Shown here piece by piece: positions 35,725 to 47,000 of a stretch of DNA of 64,000 nt. Each line of letters begins with the position of its first letter. Within the stretch, counting starts at the first letter, position 1. Made by a program: the position numbers and the translations under genes. The stretch is from Gordonia sp. 'Campus'. GTDB taxonomy: Bacteria > Actinomycetota > Actinomycetes > Mycobacteriales > Mycobacteriaceae. The notes under the pieces are model-generated. The model did no database searches. It worked only from the letters and a program-made list of their open reading frames with translations, and had not been told where the DNA came from. The stretch is from positions 186,001 through 250,000 of the forward strand of contig NZ_JAKOIW010000001.1 of assembly GCF_022206305.1 (NCBI RefSeq). Direction: 5' to 3'.

Positions 35725-36642
35725 ATGCCGGGGTACGGCTACGACGTGACCATCGCGCCCGGCTTCGTCGAGACCCGCTACGACCAGGTGACCGTGCTCG
35801 CCTCGGCGCACGGCGGGGCGTTTCCGTACGGCAACACCGTCGTCGTGCACGGCTCGGAAGGCACCCTGGTGATGGATCCGTCGCTGGAGGTCGACCACGA
35901 CCCGGTGCGGCCGGATGCGGTCATGATCAGCCATGCCCACGAGGACCACATCGCCGGCCTCCGACACTTCTCCGCGGACAAGTACGCCCATTCCGCCGAT
36001 GTCGCCGGCGTCCGGTCGCTGCAGGTGTTGCTGGACAACTATGGACTGACCGACGAGCAACGGGCGGCGGTCGACGCCGACATGGGCGACACCTTCGGAC
36101 TCCCCGACGGTTTCCCCGAAGCACGGTCGGTGGACGACGGGCATGTGTTCGACCTCGGCGACGTCACCGCCACCGTCGTGCATCTCCCCGGTCACACCGC
36201 CGGGCACTGCGGCCTGTTGGTCGAGCCGACGGGCTTCCTCTACCTCGCCGACATCGACCTCACCTCGTTCGGGCCCATGTACGGCGACGTCGGCAGCAGC
36301 GTCGACGACTACCTCGCCTCGATCGCGCGGGTACGGGACATCGACGCCCGCTGGTACGGGACCTTCCACCAGAAGGGCGTCGTCACCGGGGCAGAAGACT
36401 TCCGGGGTCGGCTCGATGCCTACGAGGGCGTGATCCACCGGCGCGACGAACGACTGCTGGCCTTCCTCGCGCAGCCGCACGGGATCGCGGACATCGTGGC
36501 GCATCGACTGGTGTACCGGCCCCACGTGGCGTTGCCGTTCGTCGACGCCGTGGAGCAGCGGACCGCCGAGCTGCATCTCGCACGGCTGCAGCGACACGGG
36601 CAGGTCATGTACCTCGAGGACGGGACCTACCACCGTGTGTGA
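35725..36642 (+). CDS. Metallo-beta-lactamase-fold hydrolase
   Basis: A 305-residue protein. SHAHEDH (HxHxDH) supplies the metal ligands, VHLPGHTAGHCGLLVE the third His and FLYLADIDL the bridging Asp, so the dinuclear zinc site looks complete. The C-terminal third (RVRDIDARWYGTFHQKGVVTG and the helical end) is typical of hydroxyacylglutathione-hydrolase-like or lactonase members. ATG 35725 is chosen; TTG 35710 overlapping the previous stop is the alternative. No signal peptide. The substrate is unknown. Confidence 0.85.
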   Translation: MPGYGYDVTIAPGFVETRYDQVTVLASAHGGAFPYGNTVVVHGSEGTLVMDPSLEVDHDPVRPDAVMISHAHEDHIAGLRHFSADKYAHSADVAGVRSLQVLLDNYGLTDEQRAAVDADMGDTFGLPDGFPEARSVDDGHVFDLGDVTATVVHLPGHTAGHCGLLVEPTGFLYLADIDLTSFGPMYGDVGSSVDDYLASIARVRDIDARWYGTFHQKGVVTGAEDFRGRLDAYEGVIHRRDERLLAFLAQPHGIADIVAHRLVYRPHVALPFVDAVEQRTAELHLARLQRHGQVMYLEDGTYHRV

Positions 36643-36738
36643 CCGCGCCCGCGCGAACGTGCCGCACGTTTGACCCGTGTCCGATTCGGACACCCTCCTG
36701 AGGTCAGCGAACGTGAGCGAGCGGACCGAGGAGTGACC

Positions 36739-38181
36739 GTGCACACCGACACCACACGCGAGAACACCTGGGATTTCGGACTGGATGCCGCGATCCCGGA
36801 GTTCGGCGATCAGACCGCCGACGTCGAGATCGAGTCCACCGACTTCACCGACACCTACTACGACACCGAGGACCGTGACCTGCTCGCGCACGGGGTCACC
36901 GTGGTCTATGCCGACGGCGAAGGCCAGGCACCCGGCTGGCGGATCACCCTGCCGGGTTCCGGCGAGCGGCCCGTCGAACGTGTCGACGCGTCGTCGACAC
37001 CCGTACCCCCGGAGATCGACCAAGCCCTGTGGGGATTACGCCTCGGCAACCCCCTCCGAGTCGCGGCCATCGTCCATACGCGCCGCACCCGACACCGCTA
37101 CCTCGATCAGGCGGGCGGCCTCCGGTACGAGGTGGTCGACGACGCCATGAGCGCCACGGCCACCGGGCCGGTCGCCACCGCCACGTCGTGGCGCGAGATC
37201 AGTGTGACCCCGGGAGCCGGACGGGTTCCGAAGAACGTCCGCAAACGCCTCGTCGGCGCGGGGGCCCGTCCCGCCGCCGCGTCGTCGACGTTCGCACGGG
37301 CCATCGGACACGACGGATCACAGGTCGGCCCGACGCCCTCACCGTCGCGCGACGCCCTCGTCGCCTACGTCCACGAGCAGATCGCCGAGATCTTTGCCGG
37401 CGACGTCGCGCTTCGCCGCGGGGAGAATCCGGTGCACGCCGTTCGCGTGGCGATCCGGCGGCTGCGCAGCACGCTGCGGACGTGCGGACGCCTGCTCGAG
37501 CCGAAGGGTCTCCCGGAACTCGACGGGGAGCTGCGATGGTTCGCGGGTGAACTCGGCGAGGTTCGCGATCGCGAGGTCCTCCGGGCCCGGTTCGCCTCGG
37601 CCGTGGCCGAGCTTCCCGACGAGTTGGTGCTCGGCCCGGTGGCGGCGCGCATCGACGAGGAACTGTCCGCCCAGCAGCATCGGCATCGTCGCGCCGTCAC
37701 CGAGGTCATGACCTCCGACCGCTACCGGCGATTGCTCGCGACACTGTCCGGGTGGATCGAGTCGGTGCCGCTCGCGGCCGCGCGCGTCGGACGAAAAGAT
37801 CTGCGCCGCATCGCCACCCGCGCCGCGCGCAAGGCAGACACGCGATTGTCGCAGGCTTTGTCCAGCGGGGACGAGGAAGACCTGCACCGGGCGCGCAAGG
37901 CGGCGAAACGAGCCCGCTATGCGGGTGAGCTCGCCGCCCCGGTCGTAGAGAAGTCCGCCGGTCGCGGACAGGTCAAGCGCTACAAGCACATCCAGACCGT
38001 GCTCGGCGAACATCAGGACGCCGCCGTCGCGGCGCGGACCCTCCGCGAACTCGGCGCCGGCGCCGGAGTCCGCGACGGCGAGAACGGATTCACGTACGGC
38101 ATTCTGTATCAGCGCGAACTCGATGCAGCCGCGGCCGCACGCGCCGAGGTGTTCACCGGCGGCGGCCTCGGGTCTCGATGA
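36739..38181 (+). CDS. CYTH-CHAD domain protein
   Basis: A 480-residue two-domain protein. The N-terminal CYTH barrel (about 1-200) has VEIESTDFTDTYYDTEDRDLLAHGVTV and handles triphosphate groups in other members; the C-terminal CHAD helical domain (about 215-470) has the basic helices VHAVRVAIRRLRSTLRTCGR and DLHRARKAAKRARYAGEL, which bind inorganic polyphosphate. Polyphosphate metabolism or binding is the likely role. GTG 36739 has GAGGAG six bases upstream; GTG 36733 is directly on that site. It overlaps the convergent MurE-like gene by 29 bp. Confidence 0.88.
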   Translation: MHTDTTRENTWDFGLDAAIPEFGDQTADVEIESTDFTDTYYDTEDRDLLAHGVTVVYADGEGQAPGWRITLPGSGERPVERVDASSTPVPPEIDQALWGLRLGNPLRVAAIVHTRRTRHRYLDQAGGLRYEVVDDAMSATATGPVATATSWREISVTPGAGRVPKNVRKRLVGAGARPAAASSTFARAIGHDGSQVGPTPSPSRDALVAYVHEQIAEIFAGDVALRRGENPVHAVRVAIRRLRSTLRTCGRLLEPKGLPELDGELRWFAGELGEVRDREVLRARFASAVAELPDELVLGPVAARIDEELSAQQHRHRRAVTEVMTSDRYRRLLATLSGWIESVPLAAARVGRKDLRRIATRAARKADTRLSQALSSGDEEDLHRARKAAKRARYAGELAAPVVEKSAGRGQVKRYKHIQTVLGEHQDAAVAARTLRELGAGAGVRDGENGFTYGILYQRELDAAAAARAEVFTGGGLGSR

Positions 38182-39694
38182 TCGCTCGTTTGAGTTCGGT
38201 GTGGTCGTCGAAGAACGACGACTCCGCGCCGTAGCGTCGAAACGTGTCGCTCCCGCGGCCGGTGACCACCACGACGTCGTCGTCACCGGCCATGGACGCC
38301 GCCAGGGCGAACGCGTCGTGGCGATCCGGTTGTTCGATGACCGTGGCGGTGCCGTTCTCCCGCACTCCCCGGAGAACCTCTGCCCTGATGGCGGCAGGGT
38401 CCTCGTCTTCAGGGCTCTCATCGGTGACGATGACGACGTCGGCATGGGCCGCGGCGACGTGGCCGAGTGGCACGCGCTTGCCGGGGTCACGCCCTCCCGT
38501 GGCGCCGACCACCACGATCAGGCGGCCCCCGCCCAGCGACCTCAGATACGGGAGCATGGCGTGCTGGCCCGCGGTGTTGTGCATGTAGTCGACGATCGCC
38601 CGGAAGGGCTGACCGGCGTGTACCGGTTCGCAGCGGCCGCCGATACCGGTCACCGACGAGATACCCTCGGCAGCCGCGGCGAGGTCGACGCCGTCGGCCG
38701 CTGCGCACGCCAGCGCGACCAGCGCATTGCCCACCTGGTGTGGGCCCAGCACCTGCAGATCGAGTCCGACGCTGCCGTGCGGTGTGCGCGCGGTGAACGC
38801 CGTGCCGAGCGGTCCGAGCCGGAGATTCTCGGCGACCACGTCTGCCGCGGGGTCCGCGACCGAGCAGGTCCACGTGTCCACGGCGGTCTCCGCCGCCAGC
38901 CGCACACCCCACCCGTCATCGACGTCGACCACCGCGATCTGCGTGCGATCTGCGGTGAACATCGCCGCCTTGGTGGCGAAGTACGCCTCCATCGACCCGT
39001 GATAGTCGAGATGGTCGTCGGACAGATTGGTGAAGGCCATCACCCGGAAGGCCGTGCCGTCGACACGGTGCTGGTCCACCGCGTGCGACGAGACCTCCAT
39101 CGCGCACGCACTCACCCCGTGCCGGCGAAACGATGCCAGGGTGCGCTGGAGCATCGGGGCCTCCGGGGTCGTTCGCGTCGGCACGATGTCGTACCCCGGG
39201 CCGCGGATACGTGATCCCGAGATGAGTCCGGTGGATTCCCCCGCGGCGGTGAGGCCGGCGTCGATGAAGTGGGTGGTGCTGGTCTTGCCGTTGGTACCCG
39301 TGACCCCGAAGACGCGCACATCGTGCGACGGCTCCCCGTGGAACCAGGAGGCCAGCGGCCCCATCGTCCGACGGGGGTCGTCGACGACGATCGTCGGCAG
39401 GACCGCCGACGGCCGGTCACTGATCACGAGGACGGCACCCGCGTCGGCCACCGCGTGCTCGAAGTCGAGCCCATGCCACCGGCTGCCGGGGATCGCGAAG
39501 TAGGCATCCCCGGGGCGGATGGTCCGCGAATCGTCATCGAGGTCGTGCACGATCGACGCCCCGGACCAGGGATCACCGACGACACCCGTACCGAGATGGG
39601 CAGCGAGCCGATCGATCGTCACATCAGACCCGACGGACGTCGAACGGCGCGACGAACGGCGCATGGGGGAACCTGCACCGTCCGCGACGTCCAT
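38153..39694 (-). CDS. MurE-type Mur ligase paralogue with altered specificity motif
   Basis: A 513-residue ATP-dependent ligase. GVTGTNGKTSTTHFI is the P-loop, EVSSHAVDQHRVDG the central catalytic region, and TNLSDDHLDYHGSMEAYFATKAAMF the MurE fingerprint including the lysine to be carboxylated. The diaminopimelate motif DNPR of MurE is replaced by DESP (VTDESPEDEDP), and DYAHT by DYMHN. It is not in a division/cell-wall cluster. It therefore probably adds an amino acid other than meso-diaminopimelate, or acts on a different nucleotide-linked substrate. ATG 39694 follows GAGGGG at a long distance; ATG 39664 is also possible. Confidence 0.85.
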   Translation of the reverse strand: MDVADGAGSPMRRSSRRSTSVGSDVTIDRLAAHLGTGVVGDPWSGASIVHDLDDDSRTIRPGDAYFAIPGSRWHGLDFEHAVADAGAVLVISDRPSAVLPTIVVDDPRRTMGPLASWFHGEPSHDVRVFGVTGTNGKTSTTHFIDAGLTAAGESTGLISGSRIRGPGYDIVPTRTTPEAPMLQRTLASFRRHGVSACAMEVSSHAVDQHRVDGTAFRVMAFTNLSDDHLDYHGSMEAYFATKAAMFTADRTQIAVVDVDDGWGVRLAAETAVDTWTCSVADPAADVVAENLRLGPLGTAFTARTPHGSVGLDLQVLGPHQVGNALVALACAAADGVDLAAAAEGISSVTGIGGRCEPVHAGQPFRAIVDYMHNTAGQHAMLPYLRSLGGGRLIVVVGATGGRDPGKRVPLGHVAAAHADVVIVTDESPEDEDPAAIRAEVLRGVRENGTATVIEQPDRHDAFALAASMAGDDDVVVVTGRGSDTFRRYGAESSFFDDHTELKRAIIETRGRRR

Positions 39695-40006
39695 CGCGCC
39701 GAGGTACCCCTCACCGACCAGGCGAAACCTGACCGAGCCGGCGGGGTCCGAGCCCTTCGGCAGCTCGGATGTCCTGCCGACGCCCAAAGCCAGGCCCCTG
39801 GCGGTCAAATCTCTTTATCCAGGCATGACCAGCCGCCGCCGAACCTCACTGTGACTCGCCTCACATACGTCGAGAGACCCACGGCGCCAGCAAGTTTGGC
39901 GTCGCTCCGACGACCAATCGCCGGAAGGGTGTTACATACCCGCATTTCCTGGCAACACTCGGGGTGTAACCAATCAACGTCGGAGAAGAGGGGAGCAAGA
40001 AATCCG
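39695..40006. other. Intergenic region between divergent genes
   Basis: No convincing gene in 312 bp. The distal half (about 39890-40000) is AT-richer and should hold the promoter of the helical protein at 40007. It has a near-inverted pair, GTGTTACATACCC at about 39930 and GGGGTGTAACC at about 39960, which could be an operator. The proximal half would hold the MurE-like promoter, but I see no clear boxes. Confidence 0.5.
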
Positions 40007-41023
40007 ATGACTGTTTCCACCACCACCGTCCACCAGCAACTTCGCGCGATCCTCGCACTCACGCACACCGAGATCCAGATCGCCGAGACGCGACAGGCGC
40101 AGGCACGCACCGAGGCGATCCGCAAGGAGCTCGCCGAGAACGCCAAGAATGCACGTGACCGTGCGCTGACCATCGAGAACGCGCTACGCGAACGCGGCGG
40201 ACTCGTCGACGTGATCCGCCCCGTACTGGGGCGTGTCGGCGCTGTCGCCAAGACCCTGGCCGAGCAGACACAGCCGCTCGACGAAGCGCTTCTCGACGAC
40301 CTCGCGCTGGAACAGCGCCTCGTCGCCCGGGCCACCTATCTCAAGGCACTGGCCACCGGCCAGGAAGACCAGGCGCTGGTCACGCTGGCCGACCGCCTCA
40401 TCGACGCCCACACGGCCACCGTGCACTGGCTCACCACCGTCCTCGCCGAAGAGGCCCTGGGCGGTCCGGCCGCACTACGTCGTGGACCGTCGCAGTGGGC
40501 CAGCGGCCTCGCCGCGCGGGCCCTGACCGCACCCGCGCTGGGCGCATCGTGGGCACTCGACCGGACCGCGGAGTTCGCCCGTCAGCTGCCCGATCCCGTC
40601 GACACCATCCGCAGCAGGTTCGGCCGCGCGGTCGACGAAGCGACCGAGACCGCGTCGCGGGCCGGTGACGCCGTGAGCAATGCCAGCGCCGCCGTGTCGA
40701 AGACGGTTGCCGCGGGCCGCGATGCCGCTCTCGAGGCCGTCGAGGACAGCGCCCGGGACAGCGGCGCCGACGGCGCGGCCGATGCTCTGCACCAGTTGCG
40801 CGAGATCACCGGGACCGTCGAGGCCGAGGATCTGCCGATCCAGGGCTATGTCGATCTCAACGTCGGTGATGCCGTTGCCGAGGTGAAGCAGCTCGACAAG
40901 CCTGCCGACCTGCGCGTCACCCTCGCGTACGAGGAGGCCCACAAGAATCGCCAGCGCGTCGTCTCCGCAATCGAGATCCGATTCGCTGAGCTCGCGAAGG
41001 ATCTGGTCGGCATCGACAGCTGA
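40007..41023 (+). CDS. Helical protein of unknown function, possibly ferritin-like
   Basis: A 338-residue soluble protein, almost wholly alpha-helical by composition. The first 200 residues (LRAILALTHTEIQIAETRQAQARTEAIRKELAENAKNARDR; ATGQEDQALVTLADRLIDAHTATVHWLTTVLAEEAL) have the spaced Glu/His pattern of ferritin-like bundles, but I cannot assign metal ligands. A heptad-like Ala/Ser-rich stretch (RAGDAVSNASAAVSKTVAAGRDAALEAVEDSARDS) follows, then a compact end. ATG 40007 is preceded by GAAGAGGGGAG. It is monocistronic and followed by a strong terminator. I know of similar conserved proteins in mycobacteria but not of a proven function. Confidence 0.75.
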   Translation: MTVSTTTVHQQLRAILALTHTEIQIAETRQAQARTEAIRKELAENAKNARDRALTIENALRERGGLVDVIRPVLGRVGAVAKTLAEQTQPLDEALLDDLALEQRLVARATYLKALATGQEDQALVTLADRLIDAHTATVHWLTTVLAEEALGGPAALRRGPSQWASGLAARALTAPALGASWALDRTAEFARQLPDPVDTIRSRFGRAVDEATETASRAGDAVSNASAAVSKTVAAGRDAALEAVEDSARDSGADGAADALHQLREITGTVEAEDLPIQGYVDLNVGDAVAEVKQLDKPADLRVTLAYEEAHKNRQRVVSAIEIRFAELAKDLVGIDS

Positions 41024-41036
41024 TCGCTCCGTCACG

Positions 41037-41080
41037 AGGGCCGCCATCCCATCCGGATGGCGGCCCTTGTTGTCTTTCTT
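41037..41080 (+). terminator. Rho-independent terminator
   Basis: A 13-bp perfect GC-rich stem (AGGGCCGCCATCC at 41037-41049, GGATGGCGGCCCT at 41055-41067) with a five-base loop, followed by TGTTGTCTTTCTT. It ends transcription of the helical-protein gene before furA. Confidence 0.92.
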
Positions 41081-41100
41081 CCCATCGAGCGTGTGGCTCG

Positions 41101-41166
41101 ACACAAATTTGGATCAATTCCAGAAAAAGGCTGCGCGGCGGGCGAAGCGCCCCTATGGTGGTCCAC
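41101..41166 (+). promoter_or_regulatory. furA promoter/operator region
   Basis: The AT-rich stretch ACACAAATTTGGATCAATTC at 41101-41120 stands out from GC-rich surroundings and is in the place of the FurA autoregulatory box of mycobacteria. TATGGT at 41154-41159 is a plausible -10 element; transcription would then start at about 41166, giving a leaderless mRNA starting at GTG 41167, as described for furA of Mycobacterium tuberculosis and Streptomyces. Inferred from spacing. Confidence 0.5.
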
Positions 41167-41598
41167 GTGACATCCACTTCGGACTACGCCCAGCAGCTCC
41201 GGGCGGCACGACTCCGCGTCACCCAGCCCAGGGTGACGGTGATGCACGCCGTCGACGGACTACCGCACGCCGACACCGACACCATCTACAACGCGGTTCG
41301 TGAGACTCTGCCGAATGTGTCACGTCAGGCTGTCTACGACGTGCTGCACGCCCTGACCGAACGTGGCCTCATCCGCCGCATTCAACCGTCGGGTTCGGTG
41401 TCCCGCTACGAGTTTCGCACCGGAGACAACCACCATCACGTCGTCTGCCGCGTCTGCGGCGCGATCGCCGACGTGGATTGCGCCATCGGGGAAGCCCCCT
41501 GTCTGGTCCCCTCCGAAGACCACGGATTCGTGCTCGACGAAGCCGAGGTCATCTACTGGGGTCTCTGCCCCGAATGCGTCAGCTCGGCCCCCACCTGA
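41167..41598 (+). CDS. furA: Fur-family redox/iron repressor of katG
   Basis: A 143-residue Fur homologue. The winged helix (ADTDTIYNAVRETLPNVSRQAVYDVLHALTERGLIRRI) precedes the dimerisation domain with the regulatory metal site DNHHHVVCRVCG and a C-terminal CPEC. FurA of mycobacteria represses itself and katG and is relieved by oxidative stress. GTG 41167 is favoured because the -10-like TATGGT overlaps the upstream ATG 41155, making that ATG unlikely to be in the mRNA. katG follows after 63 bp on the same strand. Confidence 0.93.
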   Translation: MTSTSDYAQQLRAARLRVTQPRVTVMHAVDGLPHADTDTIYNAVRETLPNVSRQAVYDVLHALTERGLIRRIQPSGSVSRYEFRTGDNHHHVVCRVCGAIADVDCAIGEAPCLVPSEDHGFVLDEAEVIYWGLCPECVSSAPT

Positions 41599-43887
<2,289 letters not shown>

Positions 43888-43908
43888 TCTCTCGCCTTCG
43901 CAACACAG

Positions 43909-43941
43909 AACACCCCGCGGGCGCGCTGCCCGCGGGGTGTT
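43909..43941 (+). terminator. Terminator after katG
   Basis: A 14-bp perfect stem (AACACCCCGCGGGC with GCCCGCGGGGTGTT) and loop GCGCT, 21 bp after the katG stop. The T-tract is short (TTCTGCGTT), so it may work in both directions between katG and the convergent NRPS gene. Confidence 0.9.
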
Positions 43942-44043
43942 CTGCGTTCAGCACTCACACCCGGTGACGGTGCACAGTGCGGAATTCGTGACGGTTTCCA
44001 GTACGAATCCCGCACTCTGCCCGGCCGTCGGGCACCGCGGGTC

Positions 44044-47000
44044 TCACACCCGGCGCACGCACGCGATCACCTCGGCAAGGACCTGCTCGACCCGCGACTC
44101 CTCCAGCGCGGAGGCCGCGCCGGTCACCAGGACCTGCAACTCCCCCTGCGCGGTCGGCGAACCCTCGACCTGCAGCATCCATCGCGTGATCGGCGGCGGG
44201 AACACGTACAGGTGACCGCCCGCGCTCGGTCGGATGATCGTCGGGGTCCAGCCCAGGAGAACCGGAACCGGGAAGAGGCGACCGTCGACGACCGGGCGTC
44301 CCAGTGCGTCCAGCACGTCTTCCATGGGCGCGTTCGCGGCGGCGATGCACCGGCGGGTCCGCGCCACCGAGTCGCGCGCATCCTCTCGGGCGTCGAGCGG
44401 CGTCATCGCAGAGATCACGAAGTCCCCCACGGTGTCGTCAGCACCCGCCGGGCGCTGGGACGCCGCGGTGGCCGCCATCATCCGGTCTTGTCCGGTCAGC
44501 CGCGCGAGCGCCTCGGACACCGATCTCCCGAATGCCTCGAACGGGGTCATGCCCTGCTCGGACGCTTCGGCATGGAACCGTGTGTAGACGTCGGCGTCGA
44601 CGAGAGCCCGGCGACGAATCGCCGTGGACTGTGCGCACGAGACGGGGTCCAACCCGTCCAGCGTGAAGGCCTCCGCGGGCGGCATGCCCAGCAGTTTCTG
44701 CCACGACCTGCCGTCGACGTCATCGTCGGCGTGTTGTGCGGGCGGCGAGATGGAGTGCAGCACCGGAACATCCACTCCGCGTGCGATCAGGTCCGCCTCC
44801 CGGGCCAGTGTTCCGAGCGAGTGACCGTCGACGGCGATGTGATGGAACACCGCGACCGCGGCCACCACACCGCCGTCGGCGTCGGACAGGATGCGCACGC
44901 AGAACGGCGGAGCCACCCGGACATCGAGCGACGCCGACATGTGCTCGGCGTGTGCGCGCAGCATCTCGCGCCCCGGGTTCAGGTCTCGGTCCGACACCAC
45001 CTGCACGGCAACGGAGACCGCAGCGTCGGCACCCCCGGCCAGTGCCCGCTGCACCGGCCCGCAGGGGGTGTCCGGATAGATCGATCGCAGGGCGGGGTGC
45101 CGATCCACCAACGCGCAGAGCAACTCTCGTAATTCGGTTGCGGTGGGTCGCCCGGCCTCGGGCGGGACCCATCCGACGCGGACCAACTGCCCGTGCGCGT
45201 GACCGGGCGCGCGTTCGACCGTCCGCTCCGCGGACGTGAGCGGACGGTCGTCGTCCGGTGCTGTCGGTCGCCGTACGGTGGTGCCCGGACGCACCGGCTC
45301 GACCATCCGCTCCGCCAGTGCCTCCAGGTCGGGTGCGGTGAGCACGTCATCGGGACCGATCTCGGAATGCCCTGCCGCCGTGAGCAAGCCGACGACCCGC
45401 ATGACCGCCAGGGAGTCGCCGCCCTGCTCCAGGAAGCCGGCGAACAGATCCACCTCATCAGTGCCCAGCGCCTCGCCCACGACCCGCACCAGCAGGGTCT
45501 CGTGCGAGCCGACGGGTCCGCGGACCGACCGGCGACCGGGGAGCGGATGGTCCGCCAGCTTTCCGACGTCGAGCTTGCCGTTGCCGGTGCGGGGCAGCGC
45601 GTCGATGCCGACGATGAGCGCCGGGACCATGTACGACGGCAGTACTTCGGCGACCGCGCGACGCAGCCCGGGCGCGTCGACGTCCGTTCCGGTGCCCTGC
45701 GGCACGACGAATGACACCAGCGCGGTACGGCCCGACGGCAACTCACGCAGGATCGTCGCGCAACTCCGCACGCCGGTGCATCGCCCCAGCGCGGCGTCGA
45801 TCTCGGCGAGTTCGATGCGCAATCCCCGCAGCGTGATCTGACCGTCGCGCCGTCCGAGCAGTCGGATCTCGCCGTCCTCGGTCCACTCGGCCAGGTCGCC
45901 GGTCCGGTACATCACCGCGTCGGCCGAGAACGTGCTCTGCACGAAGGCCTCCGCCGTGGACGCCGGGTCGTCGAGATAACCGTCGGCCAACTGCGGTCCC
46001 GCACAGTGGAGCGTGCCGAGCGCCCCGGGAGGCTGTGGCCGGCCCAAGCGATCCAGGACCGCCTCGTCGACCCCGACCATCGGCGGGCCCACGGTGATCG
46101 CCCCGCCCGGGGACAGCGGTGCGGAGATGTTGATACTGCACCGGGTCTCGGTGGGTCCGTACGCGTTTCGCAGTCGGACGCGACCCGACCAGCGGTCGAC
46201 CACCCGCGGCGACGGCGGTTCGCCACCGATGATCACCTGCACCAGGTCGTCGGCGAGATCCACGGGCAGGGTGTCGAGGACCGACGGCGTGACGATGAGG
46301 TGACTGACGCGATGCCGCCGGATCAGGTGTGCGAGAGCATCACCACCGGGAGCCGACCGCGGCGCGACGACGACGGTCGCCCCACAGACGACCCCGCACA
46401 GCATCTCGACGATCCCGGTGTCGAAGGTCGGGGACGACGCGTGCAGGATGCGAGACCCGGGCGCCAGCGCGTACGTCTGTTGGATCTCCGCGATCAGGGC
46501 GGGCAGGCCGCGGTGGGGCATGACCACGCCTTTGGGGGTTCCGGTGGAGCCCGACGTGAACAGCAGGTAGGCGGCATCGTCGGGTCCGCGTTCCAGTCCC
46601 GGCCGCCGATCGGCGACCGGGGATCCGGGGTCGTCGGGCTCGGGGGCGTCGTGCTCGGGGGCGTCGTGCTCGAGGTCGAGCCACCGGATCGAGCCCGGTC
46701 GCGGGGTGCCCGGCACACACAATCCGACCTTGGCGCCGGAACGATCGAGCAGATCCCGCGTTCGCGCCTCCGGTGCAAACGGGTCGCCGACCGGAACCCA
46801 TACGCCGCCCGCGCACAGCACCGACCAGAACGCGACGACGGAAGTCACCGACCGCTCGATGGACACCGCCACCCGGTCGCCCGCGCCGACTCCGGCCTCC
46901 ACGAGCAACCGGGTCCCGCGATCCACCCGGCGCGCGAACTCCCGACGGGACACTGACACCTCACCGTCGATGATCGCGACGGCGTCCGGGTCCGACGACC

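Noticed and set aside
39269-40006. N-terminal extension of the helical protein upstream of 40007
   Set aside because: It lies antisense to the MurE-like gene and the ribosome site is directly before ATG 40007.
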